Origin: Flavobacterium sp.
GTDB taxonomy: Bacteria > Bacteroidota > Bacteroidia > Flavobacteriales > Flavobacteriaceae
DNA length: 12,316 bases
Assembly: GCA_030153045.1 (NCBI GenBank)
Contig: JASLID010000076.1
Span: 1-12,316 of the forward strand
Reading direction: 5' to 3'
The notes beneath the pieces were generated by a model. It was not told the DNA's origin. It saw nothing but the letters and a program-made list of their open reading frames with translations, and did not search any database. The position numbers were made by a program, and so were the translations under genes. This document shows, in pieces, positions 1-7,784 of the stretch (position 1 is its first letter; the number at the start of each line of letters is the position of its first letter).

Positions 1-364
1 TGTAATCAGAGTTTGTGGCAGTAAAATCTTTATTTAAAACGTCAATTTGTGATTGAATTTGTGCTAATGAAATATTTTCTGCTGCTGTTCTATACAAAAC
101 ATTTACAACAACTGGAATTTCAATTTTTCCATTCACAAGACGACCCGTTGCAATTGCATTTTGAGTGTGTCTTTCAATGTCAGCCATTCTTGAAGCTAAT
201 TCAGGGTTTTCTCTTAATTGAGCTTCTAATACTTCATGAGAAGCACAACCTCTGTGAGTTGACGATGTTGTTGAAGCTGATTGTTCTTCTATTACTGAAT
301 CATCTTCTTTTTGACAAGAAAATAGTAATAATGCAATTGAAACTGATAATAACAATTTTTTCAT
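1..364 (-). CDS. Surface lipoprotein, probable M43 (pappalysin/flavastacin-like) zinc metalloprotease, 5' part only
   Basis: Only the first 121 codons are inside the window; the frame is open to base 1. The start is the ATG at 364-362. It begins with a lipoprotein signal peptide: MKK, a hydrophobic stretch, then the lipobox LFSC with Cys17 as the lipidated residue. Cys17 is followed by QKEDD, which nearly matches the lipoprotein export signal (consensus QKDDE) described in Capnocytophaga, so I infer an outer-membrane lipoprotein facing outwards. Around residues 84-121 the protein reads IEIPVVVNVLYRT, then a segment with QIQSQIDVLNKDF, which I recognise from the prodomain/N-terminal side of flavobacterial M43 metalloproteases. 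The catalytic HExxH motif would lie beyond the window, so the protease call rests on family resemblance. It is separated from the upstream DUF4159 gene by 229 bp and is probably its own transcription unit. I found no convincing promoter in that gap. Confidence 0.75.
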   Translation of the reverse strand, partial: MKKLLLSVSIALLLFSCQKEDDSVIEEQSASTTSSTHRGCASHEVLEAQLRENPELASRMADIERHTQNAIATGRLVNGKIEIPVVVNVLYRTAAENISLAQIQSQIDVLNKDFTATNSDY

Positions 365-509
365 AATAAATTTTTGGTTTTGGTTAATAACTGGTTGTTT
401 TTTAAGCACTTGTATTTAAGTACATTAAGAAAACTGCAAATCCTTAAATTTATTGTTTGAAATAATTATTAAAATGTAATTTATAATAAAACAAAATAGC
501 TAATAACAT

Positions 510-540
510 GTTAAAGCATAGAAAAAGTAATGCTTTTAAC
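510..540. repeat. Inverted repeat in the 229-bp gap after the DUF4159 gene, possible weak terminator
   Basis: The arms GTTAAAGCAT (510-519) and ATGCTTTTAAC (530-540) pair over 10 bp with one bulged T and a 10-nt loop. The hairpin lies 54 nt downstream of the DUF4159 stop and about 145 nt upstream of the lipoprotein start. Neither strand has a clear T-run after it, so calling it an intrinsic terminator is uncertain. The rest of 365-593 is AT-rich, and I see no gene in it. Confidence 0.35.
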
Positions 541-593
541 GTAAAAGAACTATTAAAAATTTATTTGTATAAAGTGAACTATTTTTCTTAAAG

Positions 594-1232
594 TCAATTA
601 TTAAAAACATAATTTAGGATGTTTGCGCCAACTTTTAATGCTTTTTCATGAACTTCTTTAGGATCATTGTGTACTTCTTGGTCTTCCCAACCATCTCCTA
701 AATCACATTCATAGGTGTAAAGAAGGACAAGTTTGTTGTTGATGAAAATTCCGAAGGCTTGAGGACGTTTACCATCGTGCTCATGGATTTTAGGTAATCC
801 GTTAGAAAAAACATACGGTTTTTGAAATATTTGATGGGATGCCGGTAATTCAATCAAATCATTATTAGGGAATATTTTTTTTATTTCTTTTCGAATGTAC
901 TTATCCATTCCATAATTATCATCTATATGAAGAAAACCACCTGCTGTCATATAGTTTTTTAAATTTTCAGCTTCTTGGTTATTAAATACCACGTTTCCGT
1001 GTCCAGTCATATGTATAAATGGATAAGAAAATAGATCTGGACTCCCAGGAGACACCGTTGCTGCCTTAGGTTTTATTCTAGTATTGTTATTTTGATTTGA
1101 AAACCGAATCAAATTAGGTAACGATGTTGGGTTGGCATACCAATCGCCTCCACCAGAATATTTCAATAGTGCAATTTCTTGTGAAAAGGAGAATGTTGTA
1201 GTAAAGAGGAGTAAATAAATTATCTTTTTCAT
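594..1232 (-). CDS. Secreted DUF4159 domain protein
   Basis: 212 residues. A signal peptide is clear: MKK, a hydrophobic core (residues 4-16), and likely cleavage after FSFS (residue 17) before QEIALLKY. The mature part matches DUF4159 as I know it: a GGGDWYANP segment near the N-terminus, YPFIHMTGHGNV, GGFLHIDDNYGMD, a segment with ELPASHQIF, GLPKIHEHDGKRPQAFG, and a C-terminal part with YECDLGDGWED and VHNDP. DUF4159 has a class I glutamine-amidotransferase-like fold in other proteins, but no biochemical role is established to my knowledge. The protein is predicted to be periplasmic or secreted. It is the third gene of the leftward run behind tsaD and rsmE, 42 bp after the rsmE stop with no terminator-like structure between, so co-transcription is likely. 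The start is the only sensible Met because it carries the signal peptide. Confidence 0.85.
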   Translation of the reverse strand: MKKIIYLLLFTTTFSFSQEIALLKYSGGGDWYANPTSLPNLIRFSNQNNNTRIKPKAATVSPGSPDLFSYPFIHMTGHGNVVFNNQEAENLKNYMTAGGFLHIDDNYGMDKYIRKEIKKIFPNNDLIELPASHQIFQKPYVFSNGLPKIHEHDGKRPQAFGIFINNKLVLLYTYECDLGDGWEDQEVHNDPKEVHEKALKVGANILNYVFNN

Positions 1233-1274
1233 TCTTAAAACGTATGCCTTTTGCCTAATGGCTTGTTATTAAAT

Positions 1275-1979
1275 TTATTCATTTGCAAAAACCAAACTAT
1301 GACAAGCAACAACAGCTGCAGTTTCTGTACGTAGTCTTGTATTGCCTAAAGATACAGGAATATAATTATTTTTTAGAGCCAGTTCGATTTCTTTTTCAGA
1401 AAAATCACCTTCAGGACCAATCAATAGGGTGTATTTTTCTTTTGGTTTGATGACTTCTTTCAGTAGTTTTTTACTGGTTTCTTCACAATGGGCAATGTAT
1501 AAATAACCATCTTGTTTTTGATTCATAAACACTGCGAAAGTAACAGGCTCATTTAATTTTGGTAAATAAAACTGCAAAGATTGTTTCATAGCCGATTCTA
1601 AAATTTTTTCAAAACGGTCTATTTTTATTACTTTTCTTTCTGAATGATCACAAATGATAGGTGTAATTTCATGTACGCCAATTTCAGTAGCTTTTTCTAA
1701 AAACCATTCGTAGCGATCATTCATTTTAGTTGGTGCCACCACTAAGTGAATATAAAAATCGGTTGGAGTAGAAGTTTTGGTTTCAACAATTCGTACAGTA
1801 CACTTTCGGTCTGAAGCTAAAATAATTTCTGTCGAAAATAAACTGCCCAAACCATTTGTTACATGTAAAATATCGCCTTCTTTTTTACGAAGTACCTTAA
1901 CAATGTGCTTGCTTTCTTCTTTATCGAAAGAAAACTCATTAGAATTAGAATTGATATCTGGATTGTAAAATAATTGCAT
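1275..1979 (-). CDS. rsmE: 16S rRNA (uracil(1498)-N3)-methyltransferase RsmE
   Basis: RsmE methylates N3 of U1498 (E. coli numbering) in helix 44 of 16S rRNA with S-adenosylmethionine, in the assembled 30S subunit. The 234-residue length is normal for the family. The N-terminal PUA-like RNA-binding part includes RKKEGD at residues 31-36. The SPOUT methyltransferase part starts near residue 77 with VVAPTK and EWFLEKATEIGV (about residues 91-102). The SAM-binding trefoil-knot motifs are intact: GPEGDFS at 188-194 (many homologs have GPEGGFS) and SLGNTRLRTETA at 210-221. The ATG lies one base after the tsaD stop codon, so the two genes are almost certainly co-transcribed and may be translationally coupled. 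No Shine-Dalgarno sequence is visible. Confidence 0.96.
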   Translation of the reverse strand: MQLFYNPDINSNSNEFSFDKEESKHIVKVLRKKEGDILHVTNGLGSLFSTEIILASDRKCTVRIVETKTSTPTDFYIHLVVAPTKMNDRYEWFLEKATEIGVHEITPIICDHSERKVIKIDRFEKILESAMKQSLQFYLPKLNEPVTFAVFMNQKQDGYLYIAHCEETSKKLLKEVIKPKEKYTLLIGPEGDFSEKEIELALKNNYIPVSLGNTRLRTETAAVVACHSLVFANE

Positions 1980-1980
1980 A

Positions 1981-3003
1981 CTAAAATTCTATTCGTGCTT
2001 TACTTACCACTGAAGCATCATTAAATTTATTTTCTAAAAACTTCTGATAACCTACAATTCCAATCATCGCCGCGTTGTCTGTTGTGTACTCAAATTTCGG
2101 AATAAAAGTTTTCCATCCGTATTTCTCTTCCGTATTTTTTAGCGTATTTCTAATTCCTGAATTCGCAGAAACCCCACCGCCAATTGCAATTTGTTTGATT
2201 CCAGTTTCAGTAACGGCCATTTTTAATTTGTCCATTAAAATTTGAATAATGATGTTTTGAATGGAAGCACAAATATCATTGAGGTTTTCGTTAATAAAAT
2301 TAGGGTTTTCTTTCACATTCTTTTGAACGAAATATAAAATTTGGGTTTTTAGCCCGCTGAAGCTAAAATCTAATCCGCTAACTTTAGGTTTTGTAAATGA
2401 ATACGCTTTTGGGTTTCCTAATTGAGCATATTTGTCAACCAATGGGCCACCTGGATAAGGTAGTCCTAAAATTTTAGCACTTTTATCGAAAGCTTCTCCC
2501 ACGGCATCATCGGTGGTTTCGCCAATAATTTCCATATCAAAAAAACTCTTCACTTTTACGATTTGTGTGTGTCCCCCTGAAATGGTTAATGCCAGAAAAG
2601 GAAATTCCGGTTTATTGTACCCTTCTTCATCAATAAAATGAGCCAAAATATGTGCGTGCATATGGTTTACAGCAATCAATGGGATATTTAATGCCATCGA
2701 CATGCTTTTAGCAAACGAACTTCCTACTAATAAAGATCCCATTAATCCCGGACCTTGTGTAAAAGCAATGGCTGACAGTTGTTCTTTATTAATATTGGCT
2801 TTTTGTAATGCCACATCAATTACTGGAACTATATTTTGCTGGTGCGCACGTGAAGCCAGTTCTGGCACGACACCTCCGTATTGCTCATGAATGGCTTGTT
2901 GTGCTACTACGTTCGACAAAACTTTGTCATTTTGCAAAACAGCAGCAGCGGTATCGTCGCATGAACTTTCGATAGCAAGAATATATATTGGATTTTTATG
3001 CAT
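1981..3003 (-). CDS. tsaD: tRNA N6-adenosine threonylcarbamoyltransferase TsaD
   Basis: TsaD transfers the threonylcarbamoyl group from threonylcarbamoyl-AMP to A37 of tRNAs that read ANN codons, working with TsaB and TsaE in the cytoplasm; TsaC supplies the intermediate. The protein is 340 residues, the usual bacterial length. It has the ASKHA-fold phosphate motif IESSCDDTAAAV at about residues 11-22, the metal-binding NHMHAH at 113-118 (His114 and His118 correspond to E. coli His111 and His115), SGGHT near 142-146, a GGGVSANSG nucleotide-binding segment near 275-283, and TDNAAMIG with Asp309 as the third metal ligand. Nothing is missing. It is the first gene of the leftward run and is divergent from tamB across 130 bp. 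I found no clear -7 element for it on the minus strand. tsaB, tsaC and tsaE are not in the window. Confidence 0.98.
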   Translation of the reverse strand: MHKNPIYILAIESSCDDTAAAVLQNDKVLSNVVAQQAIHEQYGGVVPELASRAHQQNIVPVIDVALQKANINKEQLSAIAFTQGPGLMGSLLVGSSFAKSMSMALNIPLIAVNHMHAHILAHFIDEEGYNKPEFPFLALTISGGHTQIVKVKSFFDMEIIGETTDDAVGEAFDKSAKILGLPYPGGPLVDKYAQLGNPKAYSFTKPKVSGLDFSFSGLKTQILYFVQKNVKENPNFINENLNDICASIQNIIIQILMDKLKMAVTETGIKQIAIGGGVSANSGIRNTLKNTEEKYGWKTFIPKFEYTTDNAAMIGIVGYQKFLENKFNDASVVSKARIEF

Positions 3004-3026
3004 AAAGGCACAGAATTTGCGTTATA

Positions 3027-3058
3027 TTTGAAAAACCGATATAAAATATTTAATTTTA
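3027..3058 (+). promoter_or_regulatory. Candidate Bacteroidota-type promoter for tamB
   Basis: TTTG at 3027-3030, a 20-bp spacer, then TAATTTTA at 3051-3058. This fits the Bacteroidota primary sigma factor consensus (TTTG, about 19-21 bp, TAnnTTTG) with one mismatch at the last base of the -7 element. Transcription would begin near 3063-3066 and leave a leader of roughly 70 nt before the TTG start of tamB. A second TAnnTTTG-like string at 3023-3030 (TATATTTG, exact) has no good -33 partner. Confidence 0.5.
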
Positions 3059-3064
3059 CATCGA

Positions 3065-3107
3065 AGCCCAAAAATAAAGATTTTTTAGCAATAAAAAGGC
3101 ATGGGCT
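3065..3107 (+). other. Possible leader stem in the 5' UTR of tamB
   Basis: AGCCCA at 3065-3070 is exactly complementary to TGGGCT at 3102-3107, closing a 31-nt AT-rich loop. The first arm sits right where transcription from the candidate promoter would start. The second arm overlaps an ATG at 3101-3103, and 26 nt remain to the TTG start. Six pairs with four G:C stand out in this AT-rich leader, but such a short match can arise by chance. Confidence 0.25.
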
Positions 3108-3133
3108 GATTTACCACTTGGATTCATACTTTT

Positions 3134-6100
3134 TTGAAAGAAACTAAAAAAAATACTGGCCTCAAAAAATTCAAAAAAATCGCATTATTCTTTTTGCTCG
3201 GGATAGTTTTGCTGTTGCTGGCTTTAGGTATTGCGATATCTATGCCGTCGGTTCAAACTAGGTTGGGTCAATATGCTACTAATCTTTTAAATGAGGATTA
3301 TGGTACTGATATTACTGTAGAACAGGCCAATTTCACCATATTTGGTGGTGTAAAACTGAAAAACGTTTTAATTAAAGACCATCGTAAAGACACCTTATTT
3401 CATATAGATATTCTTAAAACAAACATCTTAGATTTTAAAAAAGTAATCGATGGGGATATGCATTTTGGAGAAGTACGATTGCATGGTTTAGATTTTCAGC
3501 TAAGAAACTACAAAGGCGAAAAAGACAACAATTTAGATAAATTTATTGCACTCTTTGATAGTAAAACGCCTTCAAAATCGAAGAAAAAGTTTTTACTTAC
3601 TGCAAAAAGTATTTATTTAATTAATAGTCGTTTTTCTTTTATTGATGAAAATATAGAGAATCCTTTGTTGTTTAGTGCAAGAAAGTTAAATGCATTGACT
3701 TCTAATTTTAAAATTTTAGGCCCAGATGTAAGTACAGAAATTGATGAAATGTCATTTGTTGACAATCGTGGTTTGATAGTGGATAATTTAGAATCTGATT
3801 TTATATATACTAAAAAGAATATTCATCTCACGAATTTAGATTTAGAAACAACCAATTCTAAGCTAAAAGGTGATGTAGAGTTGCGATATGAAAGAGAGTA
3901 CTTTTCTGATTTTAATAATAAAGTTGTTTTTGATGTTAAAATTGAAGAAGGAGTAGTTTCTACAAACGATTTAAATCTTTTTTATGGAGAATTTGGTAAA
4001 AATCAGCAGTTTAAACTAACAGGTCGATTATTAGGAACTTTGAATGATTTTAATACCAAAAATTTAGTTTTGATCGATGAGAATGATTCCGAAATTAGAG
4101 GAGATTTTAATTTTAAGGAACTATTTTCAAAACAAAAAAATGCCTTTTACATGAAAGGTAAATTTTCAAAAATAGCCTCTACCTACGATAATTTAAATAA
4201 AATATTACCTAGAGTTTTAGGAGATAATTTACCAAGTACTTTTAAGAAATTTGGTCGATTCACAATTTCCGGTGAAACTGAAGTGACATTAAAAACCGTA
4301 AAGGCAAATATAGTTATGCAAACTGCCTTAGGAAATGCACAATCTAATTTGAGCATGACCAGTATTGATAATATTGATAACGCCACATATGTTGGAAATA
4401 TTAAACTTGACAATTTTAATTTAGGTAAGTTTTTAGGTCGAACTGATGTTGGTATTGTTAACCTTGATTTAGATGTTGACGGTAAAGGGTTTAAAGAAAA
4501 ATATTTAGACACCAAAATTAAAGGGGAAATTCAAAGCCTTCATTTTAACAAATACAACTACAGAGATATCGTTGTTGATGGAACAATGAAAAAATCCATT
4601 TTTAATGGAAATATATCCGCAAATGATCCAAATTTAATCATGGATTTTGATGGAAATCTCGACCTGAGTAAAAAAGAAAATACTTATGATTTTCATGCTA
4701 AGGTTGAATATGCCAATCTTAAAAAATTAAATATTTATACTGTCGATTCAATTTCAGTTTTTCGTGGTGATGTTAATATGAATTTGCGAGGGAACACGAT
4801 AGATAATTTGTATGGAGATATTTATATTAATCAAACTTCATACGAAAATAATAAAGATACTTATTTCTTTGATGATTTCCAGATAAGATCATCTTTCGAT
4901 GCTAATCGTGTTAGAACCATTACAGTAAATTCTCCCGATATTATTGATGGAAAAGTTGAAGGAAAATTTCAGTTTGCTCAATTACCAAAACTTATCGAAA
5001 ATTCGTTAGGTAGTTTATATGCCAACTATTCGCCAAACAAGGTTAAAAAGGGACAGTATATTAAGTTCGATTTTAATGTGTATAGCAAATTAATAGAAAT
5101 CTTTTTTCCTGAAATTTCTTTAGGTGAGAACACCTATATGAAAGGTTCCATAAATTCAGACAACGATGAGTTTAAATTTAACTTTAAATCGCCTAACATA
5201 ACTGCTTACAAGAATGAGTTTGATAACGTTAATATTGAAATTGACAATAAAAACCCGTTATACAATGCTTATATCGAATTAGATAGTATAAAAACAAAAC
5301 ATTATAAAGTGTCTGATTTTAGTTTGATTAATGTAACAGCTAATGATACATTATTTTTTAGAACAGAGTTTAAAGGAGGCCAAAAAGCAACCGATTTTTA
5401 CAATTTAAACTTGTATCATACCATTAACGAAGACAATAATAGCGTTGTGGGGATAAAAAAATCGGAAGTAAATTTCAAAGATTATTTGTGGTTTATTAAC
5501 GAAGATGAATCAAAAGACAACAAAATAGTTTTCAATAAAAAACTAACCGATTTTAACATCGAAAAAATTTCCATGTCACATGAAAATCAAGTCATGGAGC
5601 TTATGGGAGTTTTAAAGGATTCAACATACAAAGACTTAAAACTTTCGTTTAGAGATGTCAACCTAGATAAAATCACCCCTTCGCTTGATAGTTTAAAATT
5701 AAAAGGGAAAGTGAATGGTGTGGTCGATTTCAAGCAACGAAAATCAGTATATGAGCCCAGTTCTTCAATTTCAATTGATAGTTTAAGTATTAATGATTTT
5801 GCCTTAGGGAAGTTAAATGTAGATGTAGAAGGAGATGATACCTTTAAAAAATTTAGAATAAATTCAGTTTTAAAAAATGAAGGATTAGAATCTTTTTCTG
5901 CAGAAGGTGATGTAATGATTGAAGGAAAAAAAACATTCCTGGATTTAGATTTACGACTTGACGATTTTAACATGGCTGTTTTTAGTCCATTGGGAAGGAA
6001 TATAATTACGAATATTAGAGGCTTAGCTTCGGGATCTGCGAAATTTGAAGGAGAGCTCGAAAACCCTGATATAACGGGAAGGGTTTATCTCAATAAAGCG

Positions 6101-7660
6101 GGACTTAAGGTACCTTATTTAAATGTCGACTATCATTTTAGTAAAAATTCGATTGTCGATATTACTGAAAACCAATTTTCATTCAAGAATATCGGATTAG
6201 TGGATTCCAAGTATAAAACAAGTGGTGTTTTAAGTGGTTCCATTCGGCACAATAAATTTTCAGATTGGTTACTAGACTTGAATATAAACTCGAAAAGATT
6301 TTTAGCCTTAGATACTAAAGATTCTGAAGAGGCATTGTATTACGGAGTTGCTTTTATTGATGGAGACGCTTCCATTAAAGGTCCTATAAACGGCTTGGTT
6401 ATCAATGTAAATGCAAAATCTGAAAAAGGAACTTCAATAAAAATTCCAATTGGCGGTTCGGAAGCAACTTCTGGGAAAGATTATATCAAATTTAAATCTT
6501 CCAAAGATAAAATTGCTGAAGAAGGTAAGGTAATAAAAAAGAAAACGTACAATGGAGTCGAATTAAATTTTGAGCTTGACATTACACCAAATGCTGAAAT
6601 TGAAGTTATTATTGATAGAAATTCAGGGCATGGACTTAAAGGGCGAGGAGTAGGGTCGCTTTTAATGGAAATTAACACCTTGGGTAAATTTAATATGTGG
6701 GGAGATTTCCAGGTTTACGAAGGTGTATATAACTTTAAGTACGGCGGAATAATAGATAAAAAATTTGCGGTTAAAAAAGGAGGCTTTATTTCTTGGGATG
6801 GAGACCCGTTAGGTGCTACATTAAATATGGAAGCAGTGTATAAAACGGAAGCTAATCCTGCTGTTCTATTAGATAACCCTTCATTTAATAAAAAAGTTCC
6901 AACCGAAGTTGTGATAAAGTTAACTGATAAATTAACAAACCCAACTCCGGATATTTCTATCAATTTCCCAACAGTAAGTTCTGTTTTACGATCTGAAATC
7001 GATTATAAATTAAGCGATAGCGATACTCGACAAACCCAAGCGATTTATTTACTTTCAACAGGAAGTTTCTTAACAGATAAAGGAGTTGCCGAAAATGCCA
7101 TTACAGGAAACTTATTAGAAAGAGCCAATAGTTTGTTTGAAGATATATTCTCAACCAGCGATGATAAATTGAAAATTTCACCTTATTTCGTTCAGGGAGA
7201 TAGAAAAAACCCTGATTTACAAACCGAAGGGCGAGTAGGAGTAACGCTTTCTACACAAATTAGCGATAAAATTACCATCAATGGAAAATTTGGTGTACCA
7301 GTTGGTGGTGTCAACGAATCAGTAATCGTGGGAGACGTAGAAGTACAATTGCGACTTAACGAAGATGGTTCGCTAAAAGCACGTTTCTTTAATCGTGAAA
7401 ATGACATCAATTATATTGGTGAAGGCGGAATAGGTTATACACAAGGACTAGGGGTTTCTTATGAAGTCGATTTTAATACTTTTAAAGAATTAGTCAACAA
7501 AATTATAGGAAGTAAGAAAAAGAGAGAAGAAAAGAAATCTAATGAAGAAGTTCCTGATTCCGATCTTGTACCCGATTATATTCAATTCTCAGAACAGCGT
7601 CAAAAAAAAGGTACTACTAAGTCGAATACTCCTACTGAATATGTACCAGATTCAAATTAA
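3134..7660 (+). CDS. tamB: Translocation and assembly module protein TamB (DUF490 family)
   Basis: 1508 residues. A basic N-terminus is followed by one membrane helix at about residues 14-37, then a very long beta-rich repetitive periplasmic part typical of AsmA/TamB proteins. The conserved TamB C-terminal domain begins near residue 1165 with GLKGRGVGSLLMEI, continues with WGDFQVYEG near 1190 and WDGDPLGATLNMEA near 1222. The last 45-50 residues, from about 1461, are a charged hydrophilic tail. TamB-type proteins bridge the inner and outer membranes and serve outer-membrane protein insertion or lipid transport; in Bacteroidota the partner is usually the lipoprotein TamL, which is not in this window. 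The start is TTG: no ATG lies in frame between the TGA at 3107-3109 and the membrane helix, and the next ATG (3242) would delete the helix. ATT at 3122 is a less likely alternative. The gene is monocistronic as far as can be seen. Confidence 0.93.
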   Translation: MKETKKNTGLKKFKKIALFFLLGIVLLLLALGIAISMPSVQTRLGQYATNLLNEDYGTDITVEQANFTIFGGVKLKNVLIKDHRKDTLFHIDILKTNILDFKKVIDGDMHFGEVRLHGLDFQLRNYKGEKDNNLDKFIALFDSKTPSKSKKKFLLTAKSIYLINSRFSFIDENIENPLLFSARKLNALTSNFKILGPDVSTEIDEMSFVDNRGLIVDNLESDFIYTKKNIHLTNLDLETTNSKLKGDVELRYEREYFSDFNNKVVFDVKIEEGVVSTNDLNLFYGEFGKNQQFKLTGRLLGTLNDFNTKNLVLIDENDSEIRGDFNFKELFSKQKNAFYMKGKFSKIASTYDNLNKILPRVLGDNLPSTFKKFGRFTISGETEVTLKTVKANIVMQTALGNAQSNLSMTSIDNIDNATYVGNIKLDNFNLGKFLGRTDVGIVNLDLDVDGKGFKEKYLDTKIKGEIQSLHFNKYNYRDIVVDGTMKKSIFNGNISANDPNLIMDFDGNLDLSKKENTYDFHAKVEYANLKKLNIYTVDSISVFRGDVNMNLRGNTIDNLYGDIYINQTSYENNKDTYFFDDFQIRSSFDANRVRTITVNSPDIIDGKVEGKFQFAQLPKLIENSLGSLYANYSPNKVKKGQYIKFDFNVYSKLIEIFFPEISLGENTYMKGSINSDNDEFKFNFKSPNITAYKNEFDNVNIEIDNKNPLYNAYIELDSIKTKHYKVSDFSLINVTANDTLFFRTEFKGGQKATDFYNLNLYHTINEDNNSVVGIKKSEVNFKDYLWFINEDESKDNKIVFNKKLTDFNIEKISMSHENQVMELMGVLKDSTYKDLKLSFRDVNLDKITPSLDSLKLKGKVNGVVDFKQRKSVYEPSSSISIDSLSINDFALGKLNVDVEGDDTFKKFRINSVLKNEGLESFSAEGDVMIEGKKTFLDLDLRLDDFNMAVFSPLGRNIITNIRGLASGSAKFEGELENPDITGRVYLNKAGLKVPYLNVDYHFSKNSIVDITENQFSFKNIGLVDSKYKTSGVLSGSIRHNKFSDWLLDLNINSKRFLALDTKDSEEALYYGVAFIDGDASIKGPINGLVINVNAKSEKGTSIKIPIGGSEATSGKDYIKFKSSKDKIAEEGKVIKKKTYNGVELNFELDITPNAEIEVIIDRNSGHGLKGRGVGSLLMEINTLGKFNMWGDFQVYEGVYNFKYGGIIDKKFAVKKGGFISWDGDPLGATLNMEAVYKTEANPAVLLDNPSFNKKVPTEVVIKLTDKLTNPTPDISINFPTVSSVLRSEIDYKLSDSDTRQTQAIYLLSTGSFLTDKGVAENAITGNLLERANSLFEDIFSTSDDKLKISPYFVQGDRKNPDLQTEGRVGVTLSTQISDKITINGKFGVPVGGVNESVIVGDVEVQLRLNEDGSLKARFFNRENDINYIGEGGIGYTQGLGVSYEVDFNTFKELVNKIIGSKKKREEKKSNEEVPDSDLVPDYIQFSEQRQKKGTTKSNTPTEYVPDSN

Positions 7661-7758
7661 TTTCCTTAAAAATTAAAAACTTATTAACGAAAACGTTTGA
7701 AATTTGATTTAAAACTTAGATTTTAACATTTGTTTCGTTTTTAACAAACTTTCTTTAG

Positions 7759-7766
7759 TAATTTTA
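7759..7766 (+). promoter_or_regulatory. Candidate -7 element for pfkA-gapA
   Basis: TAATTTTA, a one-mismatch match to TAnnTTTG, ends 18 bp before the pfkA ATG and would give a very short leader. There is no good -33 TTTG at 19-21 bp; the nearest TTTG (7729-7732) is 26 bp away. An alternative pair is TTTG at 7696-7699 with TAGATTTT at 7717-7724 (17-bp spacer). The 124-bp gap 7661-7784 shows no clear terminator for tamB and no gene. Confidence 0.4.
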
Positions 7767-7784
7767 CATTTCAATTCATTATTA

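Noticed and set aside
49..366. Plus-strand open frame of 105 codons at the left end
   Set aside because: It is the antisense of the lipoprotein gene, which has a proper signal peptide and a recognisable family segment; the antisense product is Leu-rich with no family features.
1233..1274. Small GCC/GGC stem between rsmE and the DUF4159 gene
   Set aside because: A 3-bp stem with no T-run cannot be supported as a terminator or attenuator.
4183..7410. Five minus-strand open frames inside tamB
   Set aside because: They are Ser/Phe/Pro-rich mirror images of the beta-rich coding sequence, with no independent evidence.
7701..7726. Short inverted repeat TTAAAA/TTTTAA after tamB as a terminator
   Set aside because: Only six A:T pairs and no T-run; it is expected by chance in such AT-rich DNA.
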